Numbered from the stretch's first letter, positions 11,084 to 22,858 are shown. The stretch: 64,000 bases of DNA from Shinisaurus crocodilurus (GCA_021292165.1 CM037876.1:288711938-288775937); one strand, 5' to 3'. The notes: generated from the letters alone by a model not told the origin. Translations and numbers: made by a program.

Positions 11084-11235
11084 TCTGTGTCTCAAGAGGG
11101 TTTTGACGCTTGAGCACAGGCATAACATTCTAACAGTGCTCACAGAGAATCCTTCTCTGGTAGTGTGATCTAAATTTGCACTGGCTAGGTGAATGCTGGT
11201 TCAACCATTAATCTTGCATTGCTCAGATTCACCCC

Positions 11236-11270
11236 TTGAGTGTGTTATTGTGTTGTCTGAACCCAGTCGT
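11236..11270. mobile_element. Terminal fragment of the same MITE family
   Basis: TGTTATTGTGTTGTCTGAAC matches the right terminus at 11062-11080. The rest of the unit is not clear, though 11100-11235 may be its decayed interior. Confidence 0.4.
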
Positions 11271-12205
11271 TTCTCTTATCATACTTGGATCACCAGTAAT
11301 GAACAATCTTTGAGACTATCTGAAAATGTTTAACTTGGTGTGTGTTTGTGTGTGTGCGTGCGCTACGCGCGCATGCATGTGCATGCGTATTTTTTCATTG
11401 CCTCTTGCAAATTGTAGTATGGGATTAGGGGAAGATGCATAGGCAACCACACATCACTCCCTTTTATTCCAACTACATAATGTCAGCAGGATCAGATCAG
11501 CAGGAACCATCCCACACCAACACTCAGAGCTTCCCCATGGGTTTACTTGTGCATCAGCTAGCCATCGGTCTGTGACTTAGCTGCTTCACTTGCTCAAGAG
11601 GATCAGATCGGAAATCCACAGTGAAGTTTTAAATACACACAATAAAGAATCCACCCACTGAATAAAGATTTACATGACATGCGTTTAGCTGATACCACAC
11701 CAGAACCCAAGAGCCTAGGGGAAATTTTTTTTCCTATGAATCTATGAAAAGATGCCTTGGAAAGCATACAACATTCATAAACTGACTTGTGAGCTTGGCC
11801 AAACTGTAATTAGTTGGTTGGCTTGTTATTAAGGAGTTGTTGTCTGTAAATATTTTCATACACAAGCTTTTATGCATTTCCAAACTTTCTGCATTTGCTT
11901 CTGTAAATATCACCACATTTATGAAACAGAGGTATGCCCTGCCTTCAGAGCATACATGGCTTTTTAAGACTTCCATGATCATGCTGATTGAGATGGGACC
12001 ATTCTTCTGTAAACTGCAGTGAGAAACAGCCAGCCCATAAAAATCACAGGAAGGAAAGACAGTTTCTGCGACTGAGTGAGGGTAATAAAGTTCTGAGCAT
12101 GCACCCACAGCAGCTACCAGCCATGGTGGCCTGATCAATGCTGACTGCACCGCTGCAAAAGTGGGACAATCTACTTGAAATGCCTCCTAATTAGTTGCAA
12201 ATGAG
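11271..12205. other. Nothing recognised
   Basis: Includes a GT-rich stretch near 11336-11385. The 138-codon minus-strand frame at 11734-12150 has no recognisable domain. Confidence 0.4.
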
Positions 12206-12208
12206 CTT

Positions 12209-12345
12209 AGATGGCTTTCCCCAACCTGGCGCTCTCCAGATATGTTGGACTGCAACTCCCATCATTCCCAGCCAGCATGCTAGCTGGGAATGATGAGAGT
12301 TGCAGTATGACGCATCTGGAGGGCACCAGCTTAGGAAAGGCTGAG
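12209..12345. mobile_element. hAT-like hairpin MITE (abundant family)
   Basis: TTTCCCCAACCTGGCGCTCT, ACTGCAACTCCCATCATTCC, GGGAATGATGAGAGTTGCAG and CATCTGGAGGGCACC form the arms of a hairpin. The family recurs at least seven times in the window. Confidence 0.65.
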
Positions 12346-12504
12346 TTAAAGGTTTTGGGAGGTGGAGGGGATGTTCGCCCCTCAATAAAGGTGAATATTT
12401 GCGAGTAGGTAAAGCTTGCACGGGACACCCTTTATTTGGGAGGCTCATTGACATCTCAGTGAGGAAGCTCTTCTGTTTCACTTCAGGGATATATTGCACA
12501 TTTC

Positions 12505-12921
12505 TCTCTCTCTCTCATAATACTAGAACCCAGGGTCATCCCATGAAACTGATTGGTGGGAGATTCAGGACAAATAAAAGGAAGGGCTTCTTCACACGGC
12601 GCATAGTTAAACTATGGAATTCACTTCCACGAGATGTAGAGATGGCCACCAATTTGGAGGGCTTTAAAGGGGGATTGGACAACTTCATGGAGGAGAAGGC
12701 TATCAATGGCTACTAGTCCTGATGGCTCTATACTACCTCCAGCTGGTTCAAAGGAAGTATGCCTGTGTACACCAGTTGCTGGGGGACATGGGCGGGAGGG
12801 TGGGTGCTGTTGCACTCATGTCCTGCTTGTGGGATCCTGGTTGGCCACTGTGTGAACAGAATGCTGGACTAGGTGGACCCTTGGTCTGATCCAGCAGGGC
12901 TCTTCTTATGTTCTTATGTTC
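12505..12921 (+). mobile_element. CR1 LINE 3' end
   Basis: A short frame at its left reads GHPMKLIGGRFRTNKRKGFF...LWNSLPRDVE, the C-terminal block of CR1 ORF2, ending at TAG near 12714. The 3' UTR includes GGTCTGATCCAGCAGGGCTC and finishes in TTCTTATGTTCTTATG, the short tail repeat typical of CR1. It is strongly 5'-truncated. Confidence 0.75.
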
Positions 12922-13197
12922 CCAGCATTCAAAGTATAATCATTTGTATCCCAAAGAGCCTTCACATGAACGGAGGAGAGCATTTTCATTCATGCATTGC
13001 AGGGCTCCTGGTTTTTGCAGTGCCTCCCGCAGCACACACCCTCCATTGCAGTCCCCCATGCTACTTCCCGTACTGTTATGGAGAGTCCCTCAACCCTTGG
13101 GAGCAGCTCTGGAAGAATGGGGGGGCTGCTGTGGGTAAGAGGGGGTCTCTCATGATGACCTGGCCCGGAGCAGCAGCCAGGACACAAATAGCAGCCA

Positions 13198-13500
13198 ATT
13201 GGTGCTTATTTATAAAGCGCTAAATGGCTTGGGGGGGGCAGGATATCTGAAAGATGGCCTCCTCCCATATGAATCTGCCCATAGTTTGAGATCTTCTTTG
13301 GGTGCCCTTCTCCATGTTCCACCACCAGAGAGGCTAAGTTGGTGTGAATATGGGATAGGGCCTTCTTTGAGGTAGCACCCCACCTGTGGAACTCTCTCCC
13401 AAAGGAAGTTAGGTTGGCCCAATTCAGTTTTGTTCAGTTTTAGGCAGGCTGTTAACAGCTTTTTGTTCCATGCGGCTTTTTAGTATTTTAAATGCATTAG
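13198..13500 (+). mobile_element. L2/CR1-group LINE coding remnant
   Basis: GTGCTTATTTATAAAGCGCT, AAATGGCTTGGGG and TGTGGAACTCTCTCCCAAAG correspond to the late ORF2 blocks (KALNGLG, LWNSLPKE) seen in other copies. No tail was located. Confidence 0.6.
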
Positions 13501-14470
13501 CTCCACAGTTTTTAAGATTCTTTCCTGCTTTTCATTCTGCGGTTGGTGAGATCCCAGACCCCAATATCCAGTCCAAGTGTGGCAGCCAAGAGCGCCTGGA
13601 ATATTATACTCCTGAACCAGGAACCTCAGAGACAATTCCTCAAGAGCCTGATGCCCCACCACCACTGCAGAGGCACTGCTGTGCTCATCCCACACCAGGC
13701 ACCTCTCTTGTCCTCAGTGGCTGCCCACCTGCAGAGAGTGCACCAACTGAAAATTAATGGAAAGGAGACACTAGGCTCCAGGTCTAGAGGCTGCCCCCTT
13801 AAAGAACTCCATCCCTCAGCAAGGTGGTGGAACCTGGGAGAGGTAGTCAGAGCCTGGGGAGATGGAAGGCCTCAGTTGGTCCTGGGGCTTTCTTAGAGCA
13901 AGTAGCATCCTGCAAGATTTGTGTCTCACCAACCCTAGTCTCCTAACTTTGGACCATCTGTGTCTGAGTTCTCTCTCTCTCTGAAGCCATCTGCTAGCCT
14001 TTCCCTCCAGGACTGAGCACCATACTGGACTGTTTGCCTCATTAATCCTGGTCTCTCGAGCACCCCAGTCTGATGACTGGACCTCCTGTCTCCCTGCCTG
14101 TTCATGGGTTCTGACGTCCACAAAACAGGATCGGAGAAAATTGGGACGGCGAGGGAAGAGAATGCCTTGAGTGAGTGGACATGCTTCCTCCTTGTGCAAA
14201 AGCATCTTTGGGTAAATGCCAATGATTTCTGGCTAAGTTTACACAATGCCTCCCTTGGTCAGTGGGGCCGTAGCCGCCATAGCGATCTGATGTGTTATTT
14301 AGAATGTGGTTGCGTACATGCTATGGACATCAGTCAGACAGTACCTGTGACATCACAAATGGCATATCAGGCAACTCACTCCCACCCCAGCGCCTGCACC
14401 AGATCACGACTTAGTTCTCTGCTTGCAAAGAAGGAACTTCCACAGAAACCAAAATGAACAACTCTTAATC
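13501..14470. other. Unassigned, possibly retroelement-derived
   Basis: GC-moderate sequence with several short overlapping frames. Its style resembles LTR or LINE 5' regions, but no terminus or domain could be shown. Confidence 0.3.
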
Positions 14471-14474
14471 ATAA

Positions 14475-14700
14475 GCCACCTTTAAACCAGGGTTTGTTGT
14501 TGGTTTACGAATCCTGGCTTGTTTGGGTGCAATGAACCCTAATCCTTACATAATGCTCAGCTATCCATGCCTGTTTTGTTTACTTGCTTATGTGAGGAGC
14601 AAGCAGGAGTGAATACTTGTGTAGACTGGCATGCGGTTCATGCACATTGTGGTTTATAAACCAGAATTCCTGGCTTATCATTATGTGTAAATGCACCAAT
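14475..14700. repeat. Palindromic repeat, possible MITE
   Basis: ATAAGCCACCTTTAAACCAG and TTACGAATCCTGGCTTG on the left partly pair with GGTTTATAAACCAGAATTCC and TGGCTTATCATTATG on the right. Confidence 0.4.
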
Positions 14701-14704
14701 TGCT

Positions 14705-15620
14705 TGGATATGCTGGCCTTAAGGAAGAAGCAAACCAACATTCTTCCTACTTCTGAAAAATAGGAAAGTCATGGTTTCCCTGGGGGGGGAAAGCAGCAAC
14801 ACAAGTTCACAGTGCAGTCACAAAACAGATTGCGGGAGGTGATATCATTTGGTGGTACCAAGACGTTGGTCATTTATAGTCACACACTCAGATGATGGTA
14901 GAATAAAGATAGGTAATGGTCTGATATCAGGAACCTACCCTCAGGCTTGAATAAACAGGGAAGCCCTTGCTCCATGGCCTGTCCCCCCGATGGTGATGTG
15001 CATGTGAGACTTTTTGGTGGTGGCACCAAGGCTTCAGAATGCCCTGCCAGGCCTGGTTCCAGGTTTTGGGGGGTCCTGGGCACACTGCCCTCAGTGGCCT
15101 CCCCTAGGGCTGACTGGGTTCCCCAGCACTCACTGCCACTTGGGCCCCCCAGAGATGTTGTTGCTGCCTCCACCAGCCTCCACCTCGCACAATCCGTCAT
15201 GCTTGCAAACGGACTTACCCAGTGGCAGCACTGAAAGGGGCTGGAAAGAAAGCATCCGCTCAGCTCAAATCGGCACTTGGCAGGCACCATAGATATTTTA
15301 ACTCACAGCACTGTGAGAGATAAGCTAGGGCAGCCGCCAAGTGTCCATTGGAACTGAGTGGTCACCTGGTTCCCGGCACATTCCAGTCCTGCCGGTGGGA
15401 AAGCTTGCGCTCTCTCATGATGAACATGAATGGGGGAGATGGATGGGTGGTGGTTAAAAAAGTGGCAGTGCCACTACCAGTGAAGCCCCAAGTGGCAGCA
15501 TGTGCTGGGCAGGGGGACAGAAAGGGGATCAGCCCTGGTGGCATCCAGCAAATGCCCCAGTATGCCAGGCCTGCCTCTGGAGGTTCAACAGACCTCCTGT
15601 CCCTCTAGGATGGCAAAAAA
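14705..15620. other. Nothing recognised
   Basis: Several overlapping frames between 14880 and 15290 on both strands reflect GC content. No domain was seen. Confidence 0.35.
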
Positions 15621-15624
15621 AAAG

Positions 15625-15970
15625 AGGAAATGGGTCACCAGAAAAGAGGACGGATGAGGACACCAATTTGCACAGATTTTGCATATGCTAATTTAGAAGT
15701 ATAGATGCAAATTTAATTATTATTACAATTTAAATAGAAATGCAGTACATCTCACCACAGCGTGGAAGACTGCGGTCGGATGACCTGTGTGTCTGCCAGT
15801 TCCGTCTGCCATACAGCTGCCGTTGATGGGCGACTTCAGGAGCCTTGCTCTTCCTTCTGATGGTTCTTTATCTTTGAACCAGGCTTGGACTGGACAACAG
15901 AGGGACACTTGAAAGCAGATGACAGTCTGCTCTCTGTAAAAGAGGACACATAGCCACCCTATATCTCCCC
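15625..15970 (+). repeat. Unclassified interspersed repeat, most complete copy
   Basis: About 345 bp, with AAAAGAGGAC near the left end and AAAAGAGGACACATAGCC near the right end. Related copies, whole or partial, lie near 8745-9010 (-), 26925-27168 (+), 31540-34490 (+, split), 45990-46245 (-) and 47640-47990 (-). It has no ORF. It could be a SINE-like or nonautonomous DNA element. Confidence 0.6.
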
Positions 15971-15974
15971 CTCT

Positions 15975-16875
15975 TCCCAAAAGTGAAAATACTGCTTTTC
16001 CAATTACCATTCACATCGGACGATTATTCTGCTTTAGGCCTTATATTGTGTTGTTATTTGTGGCTTTTCTTCACTGCTCATTTGTTTATTTCTTAGCAAT
16101 ACTTGAAATGGGGTGGGATGTCAACCCATTTCTTTGCAGGCAGGCCTAAAACTACCCTTCTTTTAAATGGATGTAATTGAGTCTGGCCTAGTTTGAAACA
16201 AAACCATGTTCTGTCCACCGCCCACCACTCCCAGACAAAACTATTTGCATTGGGATCAATAACCGGAAGACATTGTGACGAGGAGTTAGTATGAACTGTT
16301 CACAGTGTCCAGCACAGGCCTTTAGTGTAGCCATAAAAGCAGTGGACATTTGTTTGGTTTAATTGCTGTGAGAAACCTGCAGGGTAGCCGGAGGCCTTGA
16401 TACCAGCCACTCTGAACTCCTTCCCTCATCCTTGAGATAAGGATGTTGACACACCCTTCTGTTGAAGTTCATTGGGATTTCTGGGTCTTCCCTCACCCTC
16501 CCTTCTTTTTGCCACTGGCAGCTTTTTTTTTTCACAGCTTCTGGCACTTGCTAGAATTTAGGGAGGCATCTATAAAATCCAGAGCTTGTTAGTTTGCACT
16601 TTGGTTTTCAGCTTAGAATGAGGAGCATGCAAGTGTCTAAACACCTTAGTCCCCCAGGAGTGACACCCGCCCGTTGTATTAGGAAGTCCTGTGACTGGAG
16701 GGACGTGAGTTTTTCTTTTGCTTGTTTATTGATAATCCACATCCATATTTTATCATTGTATTCAGTAAAGTGTATGTTATCTTTCACGCAGGTGGTTTTA
16801 TTTCTTCCTGATTATCCTCAAATCTAAAGTGAGGTGCCTTGGCTGGACCAGGCCACTGGGGTATTACACTATTGC
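15975..16875. other. Nothing recognised
   Basis: No shared repeat or gene signal. Confidence 0.4.
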
Positions 16876-16879
16876 ACTT

Positions 16880-17005
16880 CCTTTTCTTCTTCCACTTCTT
16901 CCACTGATTGTTAGTGGTTTTTATTGGGATGTTAGCCACTCTGGGCTACCCAGTTTGGGGACAGAAGGGAGGGGTACATGTTTGTTTTTTTTAATAAACA
17001 AATAA
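16880..17005 (+). mobile_element. LINE 3' tail, diverged
   Basis: TTAGCCACTCTGGGCTACCC, GGAGGGGTACATG and TTTTAATAAACAAATAA have the layout of a LINE tail. Confidence 0.35.
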
Positions 17006-17599
17006 CTATGCACCTCTATCAAGTATCACAAAAATGGAAGCATGCAGGAAATACGAAGTGGTTTCTACAAAGTTCTAGAAGTAGGTTGTGGAAGTTTCTA
17101 TCTACAAAACTCTTTGCCTGTTATTAGTGGTTTTTTGGATCATACGAGGCGATGAAAGACAACCCTAGAGGTATCTTCCATATATCTTTAGATATCAAAG
17201 GGGGAAATGTCAATTTAAAATAACTGCAATTCTATACTTTAAAAAAAAAAAAAAATCCCTGACCTTTCACATCCCTGTATTTGCAGAACAGTTTCTGAGA
17301 CATATAATAGTTTCACTAGTACCGTATTTCTTCCTGGATCTTCTATCACAGTTTCAGGCAGAACAGGTGGGAGAGACAAGTACTAATTTTAATTCCCCAA
17401 ATTTCTCTTGCCTCCAACTTTCCTGTCACCGTTGGACAGATTGTCAGCCAATATTCAGGTATGTAACCTCCGGGGTCATCTTCAAGAGGTCTCTTTTCTT
17501 CCAGCTGCCACATATCCAGATGTTGCCAAATCTTGCCGTTCCTTCATCTTCTAAATTTCAAACACCTTCCACAGTGCATCTACAGCTTAAACTTTCATC

Positions 17600-17830
17600 C
17601 AGACCCTCGTCATCTCCCCACCCCATCTTGATTGCAACTCCTTGATGGCCTGCCGCCTCACCTGTCAAAAACGCCTCTGCTAAAATCATCATTGTCTCCT
17701 GTCACTAGGAGCTTAACTCCTCTCTCATTAGATCTCTTCACTGTCAGTTTCAGCTTCAAGCTCTTACGCCTTACGGTTTCATGCACTCCATCTCTCCATC
17801 CCTTATTATAGATAGATTCAGACAATTTGA
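17600..17830 (+). pseudogene. Possible ancient L2-type LINE fragment
   Basis: TTGATTGCAACTCC followed by GGCCTGCCGCCTCACC, and a later CAGCTTCAAGCTCTTACG, resemble decayed L2 coding blocks (LDYCNSL..GLP and FKLL). The similarity is weak. Confidence 0.3.
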
Positions 17831-17952
17831 TCTTATCAAGATATAAATTTTAAATAAAGCTGAAGCCACATCTCCCCCTGCCCTGTAAAGAATCATACCA
17901 CAGTTTGTAAATTCGGGTACTATACCAATCAAAAAGAAACAACAACGGCAGT

Positions 17953-18052
17953 TTACAGGGCAATTCTGTACATGTTTACTCAGACATAAGCCCCACTGTG
18001 TTCATTCGAGCTTACTTCCAGGTAAGTGGGTACAGGATTGTAGCCTGAAGTA
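17953..18052. mobile_element. Short MITE, CATGTTTACTCAG family
   Basis: GGGCAATTCTGTACATGTTT and CTTACTTCCAGGTAAGTGGG to ACAGGATTGTAGCC resemble the 52.2-kb element. Confidence 0.45.
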
Positions 18053-18054
18053 CT

Positions 18055-18640
18055 CACCTGGAGGGAAAGCTTGATGCCTACTGGTCTACACATGCAGAGC
18101 AATCAGATGCTAGTGAGGTAGAAGAGTCCTGAGGTAGTAGAATAGATTGTGCCGAGAGAGGGACAAGGGTCATGTGATTCTCCCCTGCAGAAAAATGCTC
18201 TGTGATTGGTGAACTACCACCATAGGGGAGCGGGTTGGGACATAACCTTTCTGCTTGTATTTTTGACTTACAGAGAGCTCTTTACATGGGGGATCAATCA
18301 AATTTCAAAAGACAGCAGACACCCACACCCAGCCTGAAGTAGTTCAGTTCATTCTGCCCCTCCGTTCTGCTACATATGTAGACTAGGCCTTACTCCTGTC
18401 ACTGGAGTTGCAACTTTGAACCACATTGTACAACTGGCAAAGGAGAGGTAGAAAGAATAAAGAGGACGGGTGGGTTTATGGGTTTTTCACTTAATTCAAA
18501 CATACACAGAATTTTATATCACGGTCTTTGGGGTTTTGCATAAGGAACAAAACATTGTGACCTGAGGCTAACCTAGTAAGCTATCCAGGACTTCAGGTGA
18601 ATACAATACTGAGCAGCTGCCCCACTCCCCCAGTAGTTTT
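18055..18640. other. Nothing recognised
   Basis: No shared repeat or gene signal. Confidence 0.4.
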
Positions 18641-18642
18641 AG

Positions 18643-18772
18643 GGCACAATCCTATGCATGTTTAGACAGGAAAAAAAAGTCCTACAACTCCCAGCATTCT
18701 CCGGCCAGTCTGGGACATGCTGGGAGCTGTAGGACTTTTTATTTTGCTAAACATACATAGGATTACCCCCTT
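18643..18772. mobile_element. Hairpin MITE
   Basis: GGGCACAATCCTATGCATGT and ATACATAGGATTACCCCC are inverted ends, and AAAAGTCCTACAACTCCCAG pairs with CTGGGAGCTGTAGGACTTTT inside. Confidence 0.55.
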
Positions 18773-18878
18773 ACAAACACAAATACTCCCGTGCCCATCC
18801 CTACCGCTCATTTGTTCCAACCTACCTGCCTTCCTTTGTACATGTTTCATCACTCCGTCCTATTTTCCTTGGTACAAC

Positions 18879-19549
18879 CAGGGATGTTGAAGAGTCCTTG
18901 GTTTCGAGTCACGAGTCGAGTCACGAGTCTTTGGACCCGAGTTTCAAGTCCGAGTCCGAGTCCTTGGTCCAAAATGGTGACTCACACGTCACGAGTCACT
19001 CCCAAAGCTGACTCCACGAGTCCCTATTCAAATCAATGGGGGGATTTCCCAACAAAATAAGGCTATTTCAGATGTGTGGCTTAAATAAATTCTAGGCACA
19101 AGTGTGCCTTTTTATTTCAAAACTCTGCAACTGATTTTGGCAAGAACAGACCAGGCAGACAAACCCAAAATAACCAGACAGGCAGAGGAGGCAGGGAACC
19201 CCAAAGCAGGCAGGCAGAGGCCTTTGTCTTGGATAATTCAAACTGTGGAACCGGTTAAGAAGAGACCAGGCAGGCAGAGGAGGCTGGGAACCCCAAACAG
19301 GCAGGCAGAGGCAGCCAAACCCAAAATGTCTGAAAGGTTGCATTTTAGGAAAATGATTTTAAAAAATCTTGCTGTACCTCCTAAAACCTATCCATGTTGC
19401 ATTTGAGGAACACGATTTTGGAACATGAGTCCTTGGTCTTGAGTCCCGAGTAGGGTCTCGAGTCCCATTAAAAATATTGGGACTCGAGTCAGAGGGGGGA
19501 CTCAGTCCGACTCACAAGTCGAGTCCTGGAGTCCGAGTCCCCATCCCTG
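18879..19549. mobile_element. hAT-like nonautonomous element rich in GAGTC motifs, copy 1
   Basis: It runs 671 bp from CAGGGATG to CATCCCTG, flanked by GGTACAAC at 18871-18878 and 19550-19557, a perfect 8-bp duplication typical of hAT transposons. Both subterminal regions are packed with GAGTC/GACTC motifs, a likely transposase-binding-like array. The centre has repeated CAGGCAGGCAGAGG units. There is no transposase ORF. The second copy is at 37072-37744. Confidence 0.8.
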
Positions 19550-19569
19550 GGTACAACAGATCCCCATGT

Positions 19570-20270
19570 CATGGTTCCTCATGCTCACTTGTGCTTTATC
19601 CAGTGACAGAGTCCAATACATGTCAGCCAGCCCCCCCCCACCGACTTCTCCCCCGCAAGGTCAAAAACTTGTCTTAAAAATAATTGCCCACACATTTCTG
19701 GAGGTCATCGTATTTACTAATCCAATATTTTTATACACCAATTTGTTTTCAAATCTCCCATCTATTTCCTTTGACAGTTTCCTGCTTTCTCATCTATAAG
19801 AGTGGAAATTATACCTGAGCTGTGAATTCTCCACTTTGATCAAGATTGAATAACTTTAATTCCCAGATATTGTTAAGCTTGTGAAAAGCTTCAGATGCCG
19901 TCACCCTCACCCTCTGCATTCTAATATTACCTTCTTTTGTTAAACCTGAGCCAGCTAATGTGGAACTTTCCCAAGTAGGTGAAATTGTTTTCCTCCTTCA
20001 ATTTCTCACCTTCTAATAATATGCCTGAATTTCAAGCACGCTGGTCTTAGTCCTATTGATTTCAAGCCTTCATGGACAAGCAATTTCTGCAAGCTTAATT
20101 GTTTCAGCCATGCAATGTGTCTGGCAAAATAAACATCTCCTATACATCTGGCAAAAATCCAGATATTTAGAATATTCACTTTTTGGAGTATTTCCTCATT
20201 ATCTAGTCTAGAGTCTCAAATGGAAAAGGTGATATGACACAGGCTTGTTTCACCCCTGTTCAAATTTTTC
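19570..20270 (-). pseudogene. Decayed LINE reverse transcriptase, antisense
   Basis: The reverse complement gives broken matches such as LEINRTKTSVLEIQ, NFTYLGK and ASEAFHKLNNIWE, recalling the post-YADD thumb region of non-LTR elements (RTE-like or related). There are many frameshifts and no termini. Confidence 0.45.
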
Positions 20271-20321
20271 CTCTGCAGGATCATTCACCTTCATGGCTGC
20301 TTTGCATGAAGGTGAATGATC

Positions 20322-20626
20322 AGGGCCGGTCCTACCATTAGGCAGAGTGAGGTGACTGCCTCAGGTGGCAGATATTGGGTGGGGGGGAGTGGGCAGCAGA
20401 CCCCAGCTGTTCCTCCTGAGCCCCCTCCCGTGCAAGTTCTCTTCTGTTGGAGGACAGAGCTGTGTGTACCACACAGCCTGAAAAGCACCTCCTAAACTAG
20501 ACTGCTGCCCTGAAGTGTGATAGAGAACATTATTCCATCACCAGTCACTGTCTATAGGTGGAATGGGAGAAGGCACTACCTTGTCTTTCGCCTCAGGCAG
20601 CAAAATGTCTTGGACTGGCCGTGCAT
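20322..20626. mobile_element. hAT-like MITE (GGGCCGGTCC family)
   Basis: The left end CAGGGCCGGTCCTACCATT and the right end GTCTTGGACTGGCCG are partly inverted. GGCAGAGTGAGGTGACTGC is near the left, and GCCTCAGGCAGCAAAATG near the right. No duplication was found. Confidence 0.45.
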
Positions 20627-21004
20627 TGACTATCTTACATGGTGCACCATTGAACTGAAGAACAGCACACAGCCATGGTCTATATGGGGGTTCAGTGTCA
20701 GTAATACAGTGGGCCTTCTAGTTCATAGCCAGAAACTGGTCAGCAGCAGTTTGGAAGGGTTTGGGGCCTAGCCTTTTGCCTTGGCTGATGCTGTTGCTGG
20801 CTGGATTGGGGCTCCTTTCCTGGGAGAAGTTTCCACTGCCGTCAAGAGGAGGGTGACTCCCCCCAGGCCTGACTGATTAGCAATGCCTGCCACCTGGTTT
20901 TTTTTTTACTCTCAGCGGGCCTTTATTTGCCACCCTGGAGCGGGGTGGCAACGCCCCAGCAGCGATGACCCCGAAGTGGGCAGGGTTGGTCTTGACCTCT
21001 GTGG

Positions 21005-21470
21005 AGGGGTGCTATGCTGGTTCAGGTCCTCTTCTAGAATCCCTTTCCTTGTCTCATGAGCAATAGGGATCAGATCCTTCCTCTGTCGGAGGAGCAGCTA
21101 GGAGTTGCTCAGATCCTAAGGCCAAGACTCAGCAACCTGGAGGTTCCAACTCAGTGGCAAAGTTGGTTCAGCAATCTATGAGGGCATGTGGGTAAGTCAG
21201 GCCTGTTTCTAGGATCCCTTCCCTTGTTGCAGGAGCATCTGGAATTGGATCCAATCCTTCCCTTGTCTGAAGAGCAGTGGATCCAATCCTTCCCTTGTCT
21301 GAGGAGCATTTGGGAATTGGCTCTAGTCCCTTATCTTGGGGTGGAATGTCGGGGAATTTGGTCCCTAAGAGACATTCCAGTCCCCTACCTCGATGTGGAA
21401 CCATTTCAAGAGCCTGTAGCAAAATGCCATCAGGTATATGGTTTCTGAAGACTGTAACCGTTAAGCTTAT
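21005..21470 (+). repeat. Degenerate tandem repeat
   Basis: Units around GATCCAATCCTTCCCTTGTC with TGAGGAGCA recur imperfectly at about 30-60-base spacing, most regularly at 21248-21308. No coding meaning is seen. Confidence 0.45.
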
Positions 21471-21999
21471 GCTGTGGGATTTGCTGTAATAAAAGGATCT
21501 CACTGATTTGGAGTCTCCGGTGTCACAGTGCTAGAATGCATGATGGCAGGACTGGGCCCCCAACAGTCTACATTTCAGGATCAAGGGAAGCCCTACCTGA
21601 ATCTAGGCCTGAAGAGGGCAGAACAGGAGGAAGCAGTAGTTTAAAGGGAAACAGGGATTTGACCAAGAAGGGCAGAAGGCCAGGCTCCCTAGCACTGATA
21701 CAAGGCCTGGCCAATCCAGACGCTTCAAACTGGCCCAATGTTGCACATCCCTGCTATCTTTTGTGCCCAAAGAGGGCTCCAAGGCTTATGCACACATGAC
21801 AGCACTAAGCTAGGTGCCAGTCTCAAACCATAAGGTTGCCCTTTTCAAGCCTTGGATTTAAGACCGAGCCAAAAGTTCTTCTGTGACAACTTTCTGCTCT
21901 GATTTGGTGGGTTGCAGGGAGAGAGGTTCTACGGAGCCCACCTCTGCCTTTTTCATTGTGGTGGTGGTCCAGGGATGTACCAAAACAGGGAAATCTGGC

Positions 22000-22268
22000 T
22001 CGTTTGAGCTCGATGGATTTGTGTATTTTTTTAACCACTAATGAAATTTGTGCAAACCGGCATCTGGAAGGCACATGGTTTTAACACAATTTGTGCAAAT
22101 CGTGCTAGATCCACGTGGTTTTGGGGTGCTGGTTTTCACAAAACTGCCATTTTTGACAGTGCCAATGCATGGCCAACAAACCAGAATCGGGGGGGGGGGG
22201 GTTTGAATCATGAAAATCTGACAGATTTTCACACACACCCCGTCAGATTCATCACACATTCCTAGTGG
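22000..22268. mobile_element. TAGGGATGTG-family element
   Basis: It contains alternating TTTGTGCAAA-like motifs (AACACAATTTGTGCAAATCG) and ends CATCACACATTCCTAG, close to the terminus GCACATCCCTA seen at 55150. A related interior lies at 35580-35830. Confidence 0.45.
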
Positions 22269-22429
22269 TGGCATCAGTCCTCTTGCAGGCATTAGCACTC
22301 CTCTCAGCAGCTGGCAGGTGCCATTTTTCTCCCAGAAGTCTCCTGGGAATGATACAACATGATGACATATTTTTAAAATATGGTAAGTGGTAGTATATAA
22401 ATCTATGAAATTTAAATAATGCTGATTGC

Positions 22430-22620
22430 TGATGATGTACTACAGAGATGTTGACTCTCAGAATTGCGAGTCAAATCTGGCCCACCTGAGATTCCTTGTA
22501 CTTTGGTCCCATACCCTTTTGCCTTCAGCCCCACTCACCACTGGAATGTGGCCCCTGAGAGCTTTTCTGAAATTTAATTCAGTCATCAGGCTGAAAGAGC
22601 TTGAACACCCCTGGTGTAGC
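22430..22620. repeat. MITE fragment of the same type as 9790-9907
   Basis: TTTGCCTTCAGCCCCACTCA, CCACTGGAATGTGGCCCC and GAGCTTGAACACCCCTGG keep the order of the 9.8-kb fragment. Confidence 0.35.
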
Positions 22621-22858
22621 AGTCATTCCAAGGGAAATCTGAGGGGGGGGATAATGGTGGGCCCAGGTGTTAATAGATGCTTCGCCACTGGTAAATTCAC
22701 CTCCCCATCCCTGAAAAAGTTCAGCTCACAATTCATAAAATGGTCACAGTGACATCTGCACCGTCACTGCCTGAGAATGGGGCAGCAAAATTGGGGGGGT
22801 CACAACAGAGACATGCAAAATGATGAACCAAATGAGACATGATGGCAAAAGACCATCA

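Noticed and set aside
18900..19010. CRISPR-like array suggested by repeated GAGTC words
   Set aside because: Spacing is irregular and words are short; they lie in the termini of a hAT-like transposon in a vertebrate genome.
19092..19406. Paired frames in both hAT copies (also 37228-37593) that look conserved
   Set aside because: The similarity is explained by the two copies being the same noncoding transposon; the reading frames follow the CAGGCAGGCAGAGG repeat.
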